64,000 nucleotides of DNA from Deltaproteobacteria bacterium (GTDB lineage Bacteria > Myxococcota_A > UBA9042 > PHBI01): assembly GCA_020632715.1 (NCBI GenBank), contig JACKFA010000010.1:62001-126000 (forward strand). The letters run 5' to 3'. Positions 1 through 7,514 of this stretch are shown here, piece after piece; the first letter of the stretch is position 1, and every line of letters starts with the position of its first letter. The notes below the pieces were generated by a model. That model was not told where the DNA came from and searched no databases. It worked only from the letters and a program-made list of their open reading frames with translations. A program made the translations under genes and the position numbers.

Positions 1-690
1 GACAAGACGCCGACCGCGTCGGCGCCGGGCGCGAAGGCGGGCGGGGCGGCGACGACCGCGGCCGCGCCTGCGCCGCCGGGGCCCGTGACGCCGTCGGGCG
101 CGGCGGTGGCGGCGGCGGTGGCGGACGACAACGCGACGCCCGCGACGGCGGCGGCGCCGCCCGCGGTGCCGCTCGAGCAGAAGGCGGGGCCGACCAGGCT
201 CTGGGCGCTCGACCTCGTGGAGCGCGAGGCGGCGCTGGCTGGTGAGAAGGAGGCGCTCGCGAAGGAGCAGGAGGCGCTCGCGGCGCGGGTCGCGGCGCTC
301 GAGCTGCAGAACCGCGACCTCGAGGCGCGGAAGGCGCAGGTCGCGGACCTCGCGAAGGCGGTGGGGGCGCAGTGGGACGCGCAGGCGGCGCGGCTCACGA
401 CGCCGGACCCGAACGCGATCGTGCTCCCGGCGAACACGGTCGAGGCGAACGCGCAGCTCGACCTCGTCGCGAGCATCATCAAGAAGATGAAGCCGAAGGC
501 GGCGGCGGAGCTCATGCAGACGTGGAAGGACCCGCTGCAGGTCGACATCCTCGGGCGGCTCCAGCCGCGCGTGTCGTCGGCCATCCTGAACGTCTACGAC
601 CCGACCATCGGCGGGCGCGTCACGACCGAGCTCGCGCGGCTCGGCCTGCCGACGCCCATCCCGGCGGTCGCGAAGGAGGGAGCGAAGTGA
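1..690 (+). CDS. MotE-like flagellar protein (5' truncated by window edge)
   Basis: The frame is open from base 1, so the true start lies upstream; GTG codons inside are not convincing starts. The visible part is an Ala/Pro/Thr-rich segment, a charged coiled coil around bases 220-380 (E/K/A heptads such as EREAALAGEKEALAKEQEAL), and a C-terminal domain at about 440-660 with the MotE/MgtE-N pattern (IIKKMKPKAAAELM, then LQVDILGRLQPR). In this family the coiled coil plus MgtE-N-like domain acts at the flagellar motor/stator or as an export chaperone. It overlaps the FliK-like gene by four bases (GTGA), which suggests translational coupling in a flagellar operon. MotE-like is a family-level call; another FliH/FliJ-neighbour protein is possible. 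Confidence 0.7.
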   Translation, partial: DKTPTASAPGAKAGGAATTAAAPAPPGPVTPSGAAVAAAVADDNATPATAAAPPAVPLEQKAGPTRLWALDLVEREAALAGEKEALAKEQEALAARVAALELQNRDLEARKAQVADLAKAVGAQWDAQAARLTTPDPNAIVLPANTVEANAQLDLVASIIKKMKPKAAAELMQTWKDPLQVDILGRLQPRVSSAILNVYDPTIGGRVTTELARLGLPTPIPAVAKEGAK

Positions 691-2003
691 TCCGAGGCGT
701 TGGCCCCTTCTCCTCGATCCCGAAGGTCGACGTGGCGCTCCCCGAGCCGGTCTCGGCGCTCGGTGAGGCGTTCACGCTGCCCGACGACGCGCTCGACCCG
801 CGCCCGGACGACGGCGACCGGCGCGATCCCGACGGATCCCTGCTCGCGGGCGCGGCGCTCGGGCGACACGACGCCCAGGACGCGGCGCGGGCGGCGCGGC
901 GCGACGGTCACGACGGCGTGGACGCGTCCGGCGGGCACCGGCGGCGCGGCGGGCGCGAGATGATCGCGCGGCCAGCCGAGGGCAGCGGCGATCCGGACGA
1001 CGCGGCGCTGGCCGCGAAGAACGCGGCCGACAAGGCCACGCAGACGGTCGTCGCCGACGACGGCCTCGGCGGCGCCTTCGTGAGCGACGACGCGGCCCCG
1101 CCGCCGGCCCCGGAGGCGCCCGCGCGGGACGCGCGCGCGGCGGACGGCGAAGACCGCGCCGAGGCGCGGGGCGAGGGGCACAAGGTGGCGCACGGGGCGG
1201 CCGAGCGGCCGGTCCAGGCGCCGCCGGCCGAGGCGAAGGGCGACGGGAAGGGCGGCGACGGGCAAGGGCAGGCGCAGGCGCAGGCGCAGGGCAAGGACGC
1301 GGCCGCGGTCGACGCGGCGAAGAACGCGGGGACCGGCCCGCAGCAAGCGCAGTCGCAGGCGCAGGGCGGCACGGCGGGCGCGGCGCAGGCCGGGGCGCTG
1401 GGCGTTCCGGACGCCGGGAGCCTGCTCAGGCTCGCGGGCGCGGGCGGGAAGCCCGCGGGCGCGGGCGACGCGGCGTCGCGGCTCGTGGGGGTCGGCGAGA
1501 TCGACCCGCTGCTCGGGCCGGACGCGATGGGGAGCGCGGCGGCGCGGGGCGCGGCGGCGCAGAAGGTGGTCCCGGTGACGCCGGGGCAGCCGCTCGCGGA
1601 TCAGCTCGCGGACGCCGTGCGCGACATGGTGAACGGCGACGCGGGCGGGGACCTCATCCGCTTCGAGGCGAAGGACATCGGGCGCTTCACGGCGCTCGTG
1701 CAGCACGACGGGCGCGAGCTCCTCGTGCACCTGCGGGCCGACGACGCCGCGACGCGCGCGCTCCTCGAGCAGCGTCTGCCCGACGTGAAGGCGGCGCTCG
1801 AGCGGGCGGGGCTCGCGTCGGGCGGGGTCGACGTGCGGGCCGACGGCGGCGCGGGCGGCGGAAGTGAACGGCATTCACAGGGGCCGTCCGACGGCGCGGC
1901 GGGCGTCGCGGGGGCGCCCGGGGCGCGGCGCGGCGGGGCGCGGCACGCGGTGGTCGACGGGGCGAGCGGGGCGGAGCCGGGGCGGCTCCACATCATCGCG
2001 TAG
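687..2003 (+). CDS. fliK: FliK-like flagellar hook-length control protein
   Basis: GTG start overlaps the upstream stop (GTGA) and has a strong ribosome site, GAAGGAGGG, at 672-680. The 438-residue product is mostly low-complexity Ala/Gly/Asp/Gln-rich sequence with an AQAQAQ tract near residues 191-202, as expected for the unstructured ruler part of hook-length regulators. Residues about 300-390 form the compact C-terminal domain (IRFEAKDIGRFTALVQHDGR, followed by LLVHLRADD), matching the FliK C-terminal fold that switches export specificity by contacting FlhB. FliK proteins are exported through the flagellar type III apparatus and measure the hook. Position directly before flgD and flgE supports the call. 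Sequence conservation is low outside the C-terminus, as usual for the family. Confidence 0.75.
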   Translation: MIRGVGPFSSIPKVDVALPEPVSALGEAFTLPDDALDPRPDDGDRRDPDGSLLAGAALGRHDAQDAARAARRDGHDGVDASGGHRRRGGREMIARPAEGSGDPDDAALAAKNAADKATQTVVADDGLGGAFVSDDAAPPPAPEAPARDARAADGEDRAEARGEGHKVAHGAAERPVQAPPAEAKGDGKGGDGQGQAQAQAQGKDAAAVDAAKNAGTGPQQAQSQAQGGTAGAAQAGALGVPDAGSLLRLAGAGGKPAGAGDAASRLVGVGEIDPLLGPDAMGSAAARGAAAQKVVPVTPGQPLADQLADAVRDMVNGDAGGDLIRFEAKDIGRFTALVQHDGRELLVHLRADDAATRALLEQRLPDVKAALERAGLASGGVDVRADGGAGGGSERHSQGPSDGAAGVAGAPGARRGGARHAVVDGASGAEPGRLHIIA

Positions 2004-2033
2004 GCGAGAGACACGGAGAGGGGAGGGGACGAC

Positions 2034-2828
2034 ATGGCGGACATCAGCAGCGTGGCGCAGTCGCCGTACGCGCCGTCGACGACGACGCAGACGACGTCGA
2101 CGCCGAACGGCACGATCGGCAAGGACGACTTCATGAAGCTGCTCGTGGCGCAGCTCTCGCACCAGGACCCGCTCGAGCCGAGCGACCCGTCCCAGTTCGT
2201 GAGCCAGCTCTCGCAGTTCAGCTCGCTCGAGCAGCTCGTGAACATGAAGGAGGGGCTCGACCTCCTCGCGATCACGGAGACGGCCGGCACGAGCGCGCAG
2301 ATGGTGTCGTTCATCGGCAAGACCGTCGAGTTCGACGGCGTGGGCGTGCCCTGGAAGGAGGGCGGGACGCCGGCGGTCGTGAACTGGGAGACGACGAAGG
2401 ACGCCGCGAAGGTCACGGTGACGGTGACCGACAGCAAGGGCAGCGTCGTGCGGAAGGACGTGCTCGGCGAGGCGAACGCCGGGGCGCACTCGTACCAGTT
2501 CGACGGGCTCGACGATCAGCGGAAGGCGCTCCCGGACGGCACCTACAGCGTGACGATCACGGCCGAGACCGTCGATGGGGACGCGATCCCGGTCACGCAG
2601 AAGAGCACGGGCGTCGTGACCGGCGTCACGTTCGCGAACGGCTACCCGCAGCTGATGCTCGCGGACGGCCGCACCATCGGGCTCGCGCAGGTCATCCAGA
2701 TCCTCGACGGCGCGCTGGCCGCGGCGGCCGCGCAGCCGGCGGCGGAGGCGGAGCCCGTGGCGGAGCCGGCCGCGAACCCCGAGCCGCACTCGGGCGCGAG
2801 CGCGGAGGAGCCGTTCGAGCGCCTGTGA
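2034..2828 (+). CDS. flgD: Flagellar hook capping protein FlgD
   Basis: ATG start preceded by GAGGGGAGGGG. The N-terminal motif at residues 30-48 (DDFMKLLVAQLSHQDPLEP) and the following SQFVSQLSQFSSLEQ are diagnostic of FlgD. Residues about 75-215 carry the beta-rich FlgD tudor/Ig-like region (VSFIGKTVEFDG; LPDGTYSVTITAE). The last ~40 residues form an Ala/Pro/Glu-rich tail not typical of enterobacterial FlgD. FlgD caps the growing hook and directs polymerisation of FlgE, which is encoded next. The gene follows fliK by 30 bases and is probably cotranscribed with it. Confidence 0.95.
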   Translation: MADISSVAQSPYAPSTTTQTTSTPNGTIGKDDFMKLLVAQLSHQDPLEPSDPSQFVSQLSQFSSLEQLVNMKEGLDLLAITETAGTSAQMVSFIGKTVEFDGVGVPWKEGGTPAVVNWETTKDAAKVTVTVTDSKGSVVRKDVLGEANAGAHSYQFDGLDDQRKALPDGTYSVTITAETVDGDAIPVTQKSTGVVTGVTFANGYPQLMLADGRTIGLAQVIQILDGALAAAAAQPAAEAEPVAEPAANPEPHSGASAEEPFERL

Positions 2829-2900
2829 GCGTGGGCGTCGCGCCCGCGCGGATCGAGTCACACACACACATCGCTAGAAGAGCCGCAAAGCACACTCACC

Positions 2901-2915
2901 GTCCGCTAATCGGAC
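2901..2915. promoter_or_regulatory. Small perfect inverted repeat upstream of flgE
   Basis: GTCCG-CTAAT-CGGAC lies in the 115-base gap between flgD and flgE, 28 bases before the flgE start. The five-base arms are perfect. It could be an operator or a weak transcript hairpin; no clear sigma-28 or sigma-54 box was seen next to it. A CA repeat (CACACACACA) lies at about 2861-2870 in the same gap. Confidence 0.2.
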
Positions 2916-2943
2916 CGCATCGCAGCACCCAGGGGGGGACCTC

Positions 2944-4224
2944 ATGAGCATCTTCTCGTCGCTCTACGTCGGCATGTCGGGCATGCGCACCAACGAAGGC
3001 GCGATCAGCGTCATCGGCAACAACATCGCCAACGTGAACACGGTCGGCTTCAAGGCGAGCCGCGCGGTCTTCGCGGACATCCTGAGCCAGACGATCCTCG
3101 GCTCGGCCGGCGCGACGCAGCAGGGGCAGGGCGCCGCGCTCGCCGCGGTGCAGCGCCTGGTCACCCAGGGGGCGCTGCTCGGGACGAACGTCACGACGGA
3201 CCTCGCCATCAACGGCGACGGCTACTTCATCGTCGGCGAGGACCCGGGCGGCCACCAGTACACGCGCAACGGGCAGCTCCAGATCGACGAGAACGGCTAC
3301 CTGACGACGGTCGAGGGGCTGCGCCTCCAGGGGTACGCGGCGACGGACGGCGTGCTCGCGACGCGCCTCTCGAGCCTCGAGGTCAACAGTATCCAGGCGC
3401 CGCCGCTCGCGACGACCGAGATCGCGATGGACGTGCAGCTGAACCGCGCCGACTTCGAGCCGCTGAACGCCGTCTTCGACGTCAACGACCCCGAGGGGAC
3501 CTCGCAGTACCAGCAGTCGATCACGGTCTACGACTCGCTCGGCGAGGCGCATCAGGTCGAGGTCTACTTCACGCAGACGTCGCCCGGTCAGTGGGAGTGG
3601 AACGCGGTGGTCCCGCAGGGCGACATCGACGGGACCGACACCCGGGACGGCACGGTGGTCGCGGCCGGGTCGCTGGTCTTCGACGAGCAGGGGAACCTGC
3701 AGACGGAGAACCAGAGCCAGTCGACGGTGCAGTTCTTCGGCGCGGCGCCGCAGGACCTCACGTTCGACTTCGGCGAGGCCATCGACGACGGCGGCGACGG
3801 CTCGGGCTCCTCGTCCTACGCGGCCACGAGCTCGCTCAACTTCGTGAACCAGAACGGCTACGGGGTGGGCACGCTCAGCTACCTCGAGATCGACCCCGAC
3901 GGGAACATCACGGGGACGTTCACGAACGGCCGCGAGCAGCTCCTCGGGCGCCTCGCGCTCGCGCGCTTCCAGGCGCCGGACCAGCTGAACGCCCTCGGCG
4001 ACAACCTCTTCGCGGAGAGCGAGATGAGCGGCGAGCCGATCATCGGCGTCGCCAACACGGGCGGGCGCGGGGAGATCTTCAGCGGCGCCCTCGAGCAGAG
4101 CACCGTCGACCTCACGAACGAGTTCACGCAGCTCATCACGGCGCAGCGCGGCTTCCAGGCGGCGAGCCGCACGATCACGACGGCCGACGAGATGCTCGTC
4201 GAGGTCGTGAACTTGAAGCGGTAG
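2944..4224 (+). CDS. flgE: Flagellar hook protein FlgE
   Basis: 426 residues starting at ATG after GGGGGGGAC. The N-terminus (MSIFSSLYVGMSGMRTNEGA, then INVIGNN-like ISVIGNNIANVNTVGFKASR) is the flagellar rod/hook/basal-body signature with the hook-specific early segment. The central region has the FlgE D1/D2 pattern (TDLAINGDGYFIV; ITVYDSLGEAHQVEVYFTQT), and the C-terminus (TVDLTNEFTQLITAQRGFQA, then SRTITTADEMLVEVVNLKR) is the conserved coiled-coil tail. It polymerises outside the cell into the universal joint between rod and filament. It is the last recognisable flagellar gene here; a GC hairpin follows. Confidence 0.97.
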   Translation: MSIFSSLYVGMSGMRTNEGAISVIGNNIANVNTVGFKASRAVFADILSQTILGSAGATQQGQGAALAAVQRLVTQGALLGTNVTTDLAINGDGYFIVGEDPGGHQYTRNGQLQIDENGYLTTVEGLRLQGYAATDGVLATRLSSLEVNSIQAPPLATTEIAMDVQLNRADFEPLNAVFDVNDPEGTSQYQQSITVYDSLGEAHQVEVYFTQTSPGQWEWNAVVPQGDIDGTDTRDGTVVAAGSLVFDEQGNLQTENQSQSTVQFFGAAPQDLTFDFGEAIDDGGDGSGSSSYAATSSLNFVNQNGYGVGTLSYLEIDPDGNITGTFTNGREQLLGRLALARFQAPDQLNALGDNLFAESEMSGEPIIGVANTGGRGEIFSGALEQSTVDLTNEFTQLITAQRGFQAASRTITTADEMLVEVVNLKR

Positions 4225-4263
4225 TCGCGGTCGGGGGCGCGACGGCGCGGCTCCGTGACGCGA

Positions 4264-4281
4264 GGCGGGCGGCGGCCCGCC
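4264..4281 (+). terminator. GC-rich hairpin after flgE
   Basis: GGCGGGC-GGCG-GCCCGCC forms a 7-bp stem 40 bases past the flgE stop. There is no T tract, so factor-independent termination is uncertain, but it separates the flagellar operon from the unrelated next gene. Confidence 0.35.
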
Positions 4282-4315
4282 CGCGCCGTCCGCGGCCCGC
4301 GCGCCGGAGGACGCC

Positions 4316-4408
4316 ATGAACCCCGATCAGTTCGTCGCGCTCTTGCTCGCCGAGGTTCCGGAGCTCGCCCCCACCGCGCGCGAGCACCTGAACGACTACG
4401 ACGGGGGC
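4316..4408 (+). pseudogene. 5' stub of another gene fused in frame to the DUF4157 gene
   Basis: An ATG with a very good ribosome site (GGAGG at 4306-4310) opens a frame that begins MNPDQFVALLLAEVPELAPT and then EHLNDYDG, resembling the start of DUF7674-type proteins. The similarity ends after about 31 codons and the frame continues as degenerate Arg/Pro-rich sequence straight into the DUF4157 gene with no stop. I read it as the remnant of a gene truncated by deletion. The long form 4316-5044 (242 residues) could be translated as a fusion. Confidence 0.35.
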
Positions 4409-4489
4409 TCGGCGCCCGCGCTCCGCGCTCGACATCCGCGCCGCCCGAGGGCATTCTCATGGCACGTCGGTCCGAAGGGAGTGTCCTCG

Positions 4490-5044
4490 ATGAGTCACAA
4501 CGAGAGAGTTGCGCCTTCCCAGCGCGCCGCGCAGGCCCCTGCGGCCGCGGCCTCCGACGTCGCCCCGAGCGCGGGCGTCCAGCTCAAGCGCTCCATGGCG
4601 GGCATGGACTTCGCGGCGCAGGAGGCGGCGCTCGCGCCCGTCCAGCGCCACGGCGGCGGCGACGGCACCGCGGGCGTGCACGAGGCGGCCGCGGCCGGCA
4701 TCGCCTCGGGCGGCGGCGCGATGCCGCACGCGGACACGATCCAGAAGGCCTTCGGCTCGCACGACATCTCGGGCGTCCAGGCCCACACGGGGAGCCAGGC
4801 GTCCGAGGCCAGCAAGGCCATGGGCGCCGAGGCGTACGCGACCGGCAACCACGTCGTCTTCGGCAGCGCCCCCGACCTCCACACCGCGGCGCACGAGGCC
4901 GCGCACGTCGTGCAGCAGCGCGACGGCGTCTCGCTCGCGGGCGGCGTCGGCAAGGCGGGCGACTCCTACGAGCAGCACGCCGACAAGGTCGCCGACGCGG
5001 TCGTCGCCGGGAAGTCCGCCGAGGGCCTCCTCTCGCAGAAGTAG
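4490..5044 (+). CDS. DUF4157 (eCIS-core domain) protein
   Basis: The 184-residue product starts MSHNERVAPS with a GAAGGGA site at 4474-4480; an in-frame ATG at 4316 would add 58 poorly conserved residues. Residues about 85-165 carry the DUF4157 signature: IQKAFGSHDISGVQAHTGS, then GAEAYATGNHVVFG, then DLHTAAHEAAHVVQQRDGV. H135-E-A-A-H139 is a HExxH-type zinc-binding motif, followed by the family's GVGKAGDSYEQHADKVAD segment. The domain marks proteins associated with extracellular contractile injection systems, where it can act as a metallopeptidase or loading domain. No eCIS structural gene is nearby, so this is an orphan copy and its job is unknown. It has no signal peptide. GC content and codon use match its neighbours. 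Confidence 0.85.
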   Translation: MSHNERVAPSQRAAQAPAAAASDVAPSAGVQLKRSMAGMDFAAQEAALAPVQRHGGGDGTAGVHEAAAAGIASGGGAMPHADTIQKAFGSHDISGVQAHTGSQASEASKAMGAEAYATGNHVVFGSAPDLHTAAHEAAHVVQQRDGVSLAGGVGKAGDSYEQHADKVADAVVAGKSAEGLLSQK

Positions 5045-5576
5045 CGCCCGCGCGCGTAGCCGGGGGCGGGTTGCTCCACGGAACCCGCCGTGCCCCGTAC
5101 CTCCCTGGTCGTCCCGTCTCGGGCCTCGACCCCGCGGCGACCGACCGAGCACCCGACGCGGTGCCGCGCGGTCGCGACGCCGTGGTGCGCGCGGAAGTTG
5201 CTGAGATCACGGGGCAACCGCCCCGCGCAGCGCGATCGTCAGGGCGTGACGCCACCTGTACCGGGGCGCATCGCCCCACCCCCTGAGCGGATCGCCCCCC
5301 GCTGCCCCACCGTCGGGTCGGACCCCGCCACCGATCCGTGAGCGCGCGCCCGCTCGCGCGCGTCGCGTGCGCCTCGGGGGCCCTTCGTGGGCGAGCGCGG
5401 AAACCCTTTTGTATCCGAGGGGCTCGCGTGGAATGGAGGTTGCAGCCGAGGGGCGCGGTCGCCGCGGAGCTCTCCGCGTCGGCTCTCACCCTGCCCCTGG
5501 GGCGACGTCGCGTGCGGCTTTGGCGAGCGGACACGCGGCACCACCGCTCCCAAACCTGCATCAAGCGAGGAAACCC
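5045..5576. other. Intergenic region, no supported gene
   Basis: 532 bases separate the DUF4157 gene from the first lipoprotein paralog. No frame has gene-like composition. The only notable signal is the conserved leader motif at its right end (5519-5564), also found upstream of the second paralog. Confidence 0.6.
5519..5564 (+). repeat. Leader motif copy 1 (TTTGGCGAGCGG ... GCATCAA)
   Basis: TTTGGCGAGCGG at 5519-5530 and GCATCAA at 5558-5564, directly before the ribosome site of the first lipoprotein paralog. The same pair occurs at 7042-7083 and 7454-7491, with start-to-start spacings of 39, 35 and 31 bases. It may be a promoter/operator or simply homology inherited with the duplicated gene. 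Confidence 0.5.
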
Positions 5577-6941
5577 ATGCGAAGCATTCGCCTTGGCACA
5601 TCCGTCGTGTCGGCCGCGGCCATTCTGGCCTGTGGCGCGCTCGCGAGCTGTGCGAACGACGCCACACCGAACGACCCCACCACCACCGACCAGCCCGCCG
5701 TCGTACCTGACGTGACCTCCCTCGGGCTCCGCTTCGACGTCGTCGGCGACACCGAGACCTCGTGCGGCAACGCTGCGGGCGTCCACGTCTCCATCGCGAT
5801 GGGCGAGGACACGCAGGAGTGCACGGCCATGTGGGCCGACGCCACCATCAGCGACCCGTACACCGGGGACGCGGCGGACGACGGCGCTCACCACGTCGCC
5901 GACTGCTTCTTCGTGCTCTCACCCGGCGAGTGGAGCATCACCGACGTGAGCGCCATCGGCGACGATGGCGAGCCGCTCGAGTGCTGCGAGAGCGACTGGC
6001 CGTCGAAGGCCCTCGTCAGCGAGGGGAGCACGCGCGAGATCGGCGTGCCGATCTCCTGCGACGTCGTCGGTAGCGGCGCGCTCGACATCTACGGCTGGCT
6101 CAACCTGCCGCCCTACATCACGAACCTGACCATCAGCCCGTCGAAGTTCGTGACCCCCTGCTACCCGATCGCGCTCGATGTCGAGGCGACGGACGTCGAG
6201 GGTGACGCGCTCAGCTACGACTGGATGGTCACCGACTCCCCGGACGGCGCGGACTACCTCCTCGACGAGGACGGCGCCCACGCCGACTTCGCCGCCGACA
6301 CCGAGGGCGACTACACGCTCGCCGTCACCGTCACCGACGGCCCGCACGGCGAGGTCGCGAGCCTCGAGTTCCCGATCCACGTGAGCGGCGAGCCCGACCC
6401 GCAGTGCGACCTCGGCGGCCCGCTCGCGGCGCTCCAGGTGCAGATGGTCGACGACGCCGATCCCGTCACGGCCGGCGCCGACGTCCACATGAGCTCGATC
6501 CTCTACAACGAGGACGACTCCGGTGAGTCCCTGACCGACATCGCCGTCGACTTCAGCTTCGGCGCGCCGGTCGTCACCCCGCCCATGAGCGGCTTCTTCA
6601 CGCCGGCGGACACCGAGGTCCTCTACGACCCCGATCCGAACGTCAACACGACGACCGGCCAGGTGACCGGTACGCCCAGCGGCAGCGCCTACGCGCTCGT
6701 CGAGGGCACCGACTACGACGTCGTCGCGACGAGCACCGGCATGCAGCAGCTCGCGTTCCACGTCGATCTCGCGGCCGACGCCGCGATCATCGTGAACCAC
6801 ACGCTCGACACGGGCTCGGCGACCCCGCCCGACGACTACGACAGCTCCGCCGTCTGGACCGCCAACGGGATGGACACCGGTGAGGCGTACAGCGCGCTCA
6901 CCGGCGAGAGCACGACCGTGGAGGTGGAGGCCCCGTTCTGA
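5577..6941 (+). CDS. Secreted lipoprotein, paralog A (PKD-like domain)
   Basis: ATG at 5577 follows GCGAGG; upstream in-frame codons are not used because the signal peptide starts here. The lipobox LASC places the lipidated cysteine at residue 25. Residues about 45-180 are a Cys-containing domain (SDPYTGDAADDG, VADCFFVLSPGEW, LECCESDWP, GSGALDIYGWLN). Residues about 183-280 are a PKD/Ig-like fold that begins with ISPSKF and ends LEFPIHVSGEPDPQC. Residues 285-454 form a further beta-rich domain absent from paralog B. The product should be anchored in a membrane facing outward. Function unknown. A hairpin lies 37 bases downstream, and paralog B follows after 573 bases. Confidence 0.85.
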   Translation: MRSIRLGTSVVSAAAILACGALASCANDATPNDPTTTDQPAVVPDVTSLGLRFDVVGDTETSCGNAAGVHVSIAMGEDTQECTAMWADATISDPYTGDAADDGAHHVADCFFVLSPGEWSITDVSAIGDDGEPLECCESDWPSKALVSEGSTREIGVPISCDVVGSGALDIYGWLNLPPYITNLTISPSKFVTPCYPIALDVEATDVEGDALSYDWMVTDSPDGADYLLDEDGAHADFAADTEGDYTLAVTVTDGPHGEVASLEFPIHVSGEPDPQCDLGGPLAALQVQMVDDADPVTAGADVHMSSILYNEDDSGESLTDIAVDFSFGAPVVTPPMSGFFTPADTEVLYDPDPNVNTTTGQVTGTPSGSAYALVEGTDYDVVATSTGMQQLAFHVDLAADAAIIVNHTLDTGSATPPDDYDSSAVWTANGMDTGEAYSALTGESTTVEVEAPF

Positions 6942-6977
6942 TCCGACAGCGGGACGGAGCGGACGCACCACCGCGTG

Positions 6978-6997
6978 CTGGCGGCCCAGGCCGCCGG
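6978..6997 (+). terminator. Hairpin after paralog A
   Basis: CTGGCGGC-CCAG-GCCGCCGG gives an 8-bp stem (one G:U) with a four-base loop, 37 bases past the stop. No T tract follows, so intrinsic termination is uncertain. Confidence 0.4.
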
Positions 6998-7041
6998 CGA
7001 CGTGGTGGGCGATGAAGAAGGAGCGCGGACCGGCCACGACT

Positions 7042-7083
7042 TTTGGCGAGCGGATGACCGGCCCGCGCCCCTGGTTGCATCAA
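7042..7083 (+). repeat. Leader motif copy 2
   Basis: TTTGGCGAGCGG at 7042-7053 and GCATCAA at 7077-7083. No intact gene follows it directly. Confidence 0.5.
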
Positions 7084-7105
7084 GCAAACCCACGACGAGT
7101 ATAAT
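7075..7105 (+). promoter_or_regulatory. Possible sigma-70 promoter in the A-B spacer
   Basis: TTGCAT at 7075-7080 and a consensus TATAAT at 7100-7105, separated by 19 bases (longer than the ideal 17). TATAAT is striking in such GC-rich DNA. It could give a long leader transcript for paralog B. Confidence 0.35.
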
Positions 7106-7390
7106 GACGAAGCCCATCTTTGGTTACCAATTTGTCTCCGGCGCGAAGGCGATGATGTCACTCGACATCGCGCCCGACGCGGAGAATGCCTGGCATATCG
7201 GCGCGGCGCTCGACGCCGCGGCGACGCCCGCTCGGCGTCACGGCTCCGCTTCCGCTGCGGACTCGACGCCGGTGGCGAGCCAGGTCTCGCGACGAATCGC
7301 CCCAGGCCAGGTCGATCGCGACGATTCGCCCCACCTCCTCGCGCGCCCCGAGTGTCGCGACGGAAGTGCCACGCGGGCGTCTGCGGCACA

Positions 7391-7405
7391 TGGCACGGCG
7401 ATTGC
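7391..7405 (+). promoter_or_regulatory. Sigma-54 (RpoN) promoter for paralog B
   Basis: TGGCACGGCGATTGC matches the -24/-12 consensus TGGCACG-N4-TTGC exactly, with GG and GC separated by ten bases. Transcription would start near 7417, giving a ~98-base leader before the GTG at 7515. Sigma-54 promoters need an enhancer-binding activator; none is encoded nearby. Confidence 0.65.
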
Positions 7406-7453
7406 GACACGGGAATTGGTCGCCGGACAGGCGACGGGAGCGACGACGGGGAC

Positions 7454-7491
7454 TTTGGCGAGTGGCCCGACGACGCTCCGGACAGCATCAA
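7454..7491 (+). repeat. Leader motif copy 3
   Basis: TTTGGCGAGTGG at 7454-7465 and GCATCAA at 7485-7491, just before the ribosome site of paralog B. If the sigma-54 promoter is used, this copy is inside the transcribed leader, which argues for an RNA-level or inherited role rather than a core promoter. Confidence 0.45.
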
Positions 7492-7514
7492 CGAACCCAA
7501 CAGGAGAACTCTCA

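Larger units (their letters stand above)
6942..7514. other. Spacer between paralogs A and B with a decayed leader/gene copy
   Basis: 573 bases. The second leader motif copy (7042-7083) aligns with the paralog A leader through AAACCC, but where A has ATGCG this has ACGACG. This suggests the leader of a third copy whose start codon and body have decayed. 7104-7450 stays open in frame with paralog B but has no recognisable protein. A sigma-70-like promoter (7075-7105), a sigma-54 match (7391-7405) and the third leader motif (7454-7491) also lie here. Confidence 0.5.

Noticed and set aside
1257..1300. CAGGCG tandem repeat as a phase-variation tract.
   Set aside because: It is in the low-complexity AQ-rich part of the FliK-like gene; unit changes of six bases would keep frame and it is short.
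5587..5602. TGGCACATCCGTCGT as a second sigma-54 site.
   Set aside because: It lacks the -12 GC at the right spacing and lies inside the paralog A coding region.
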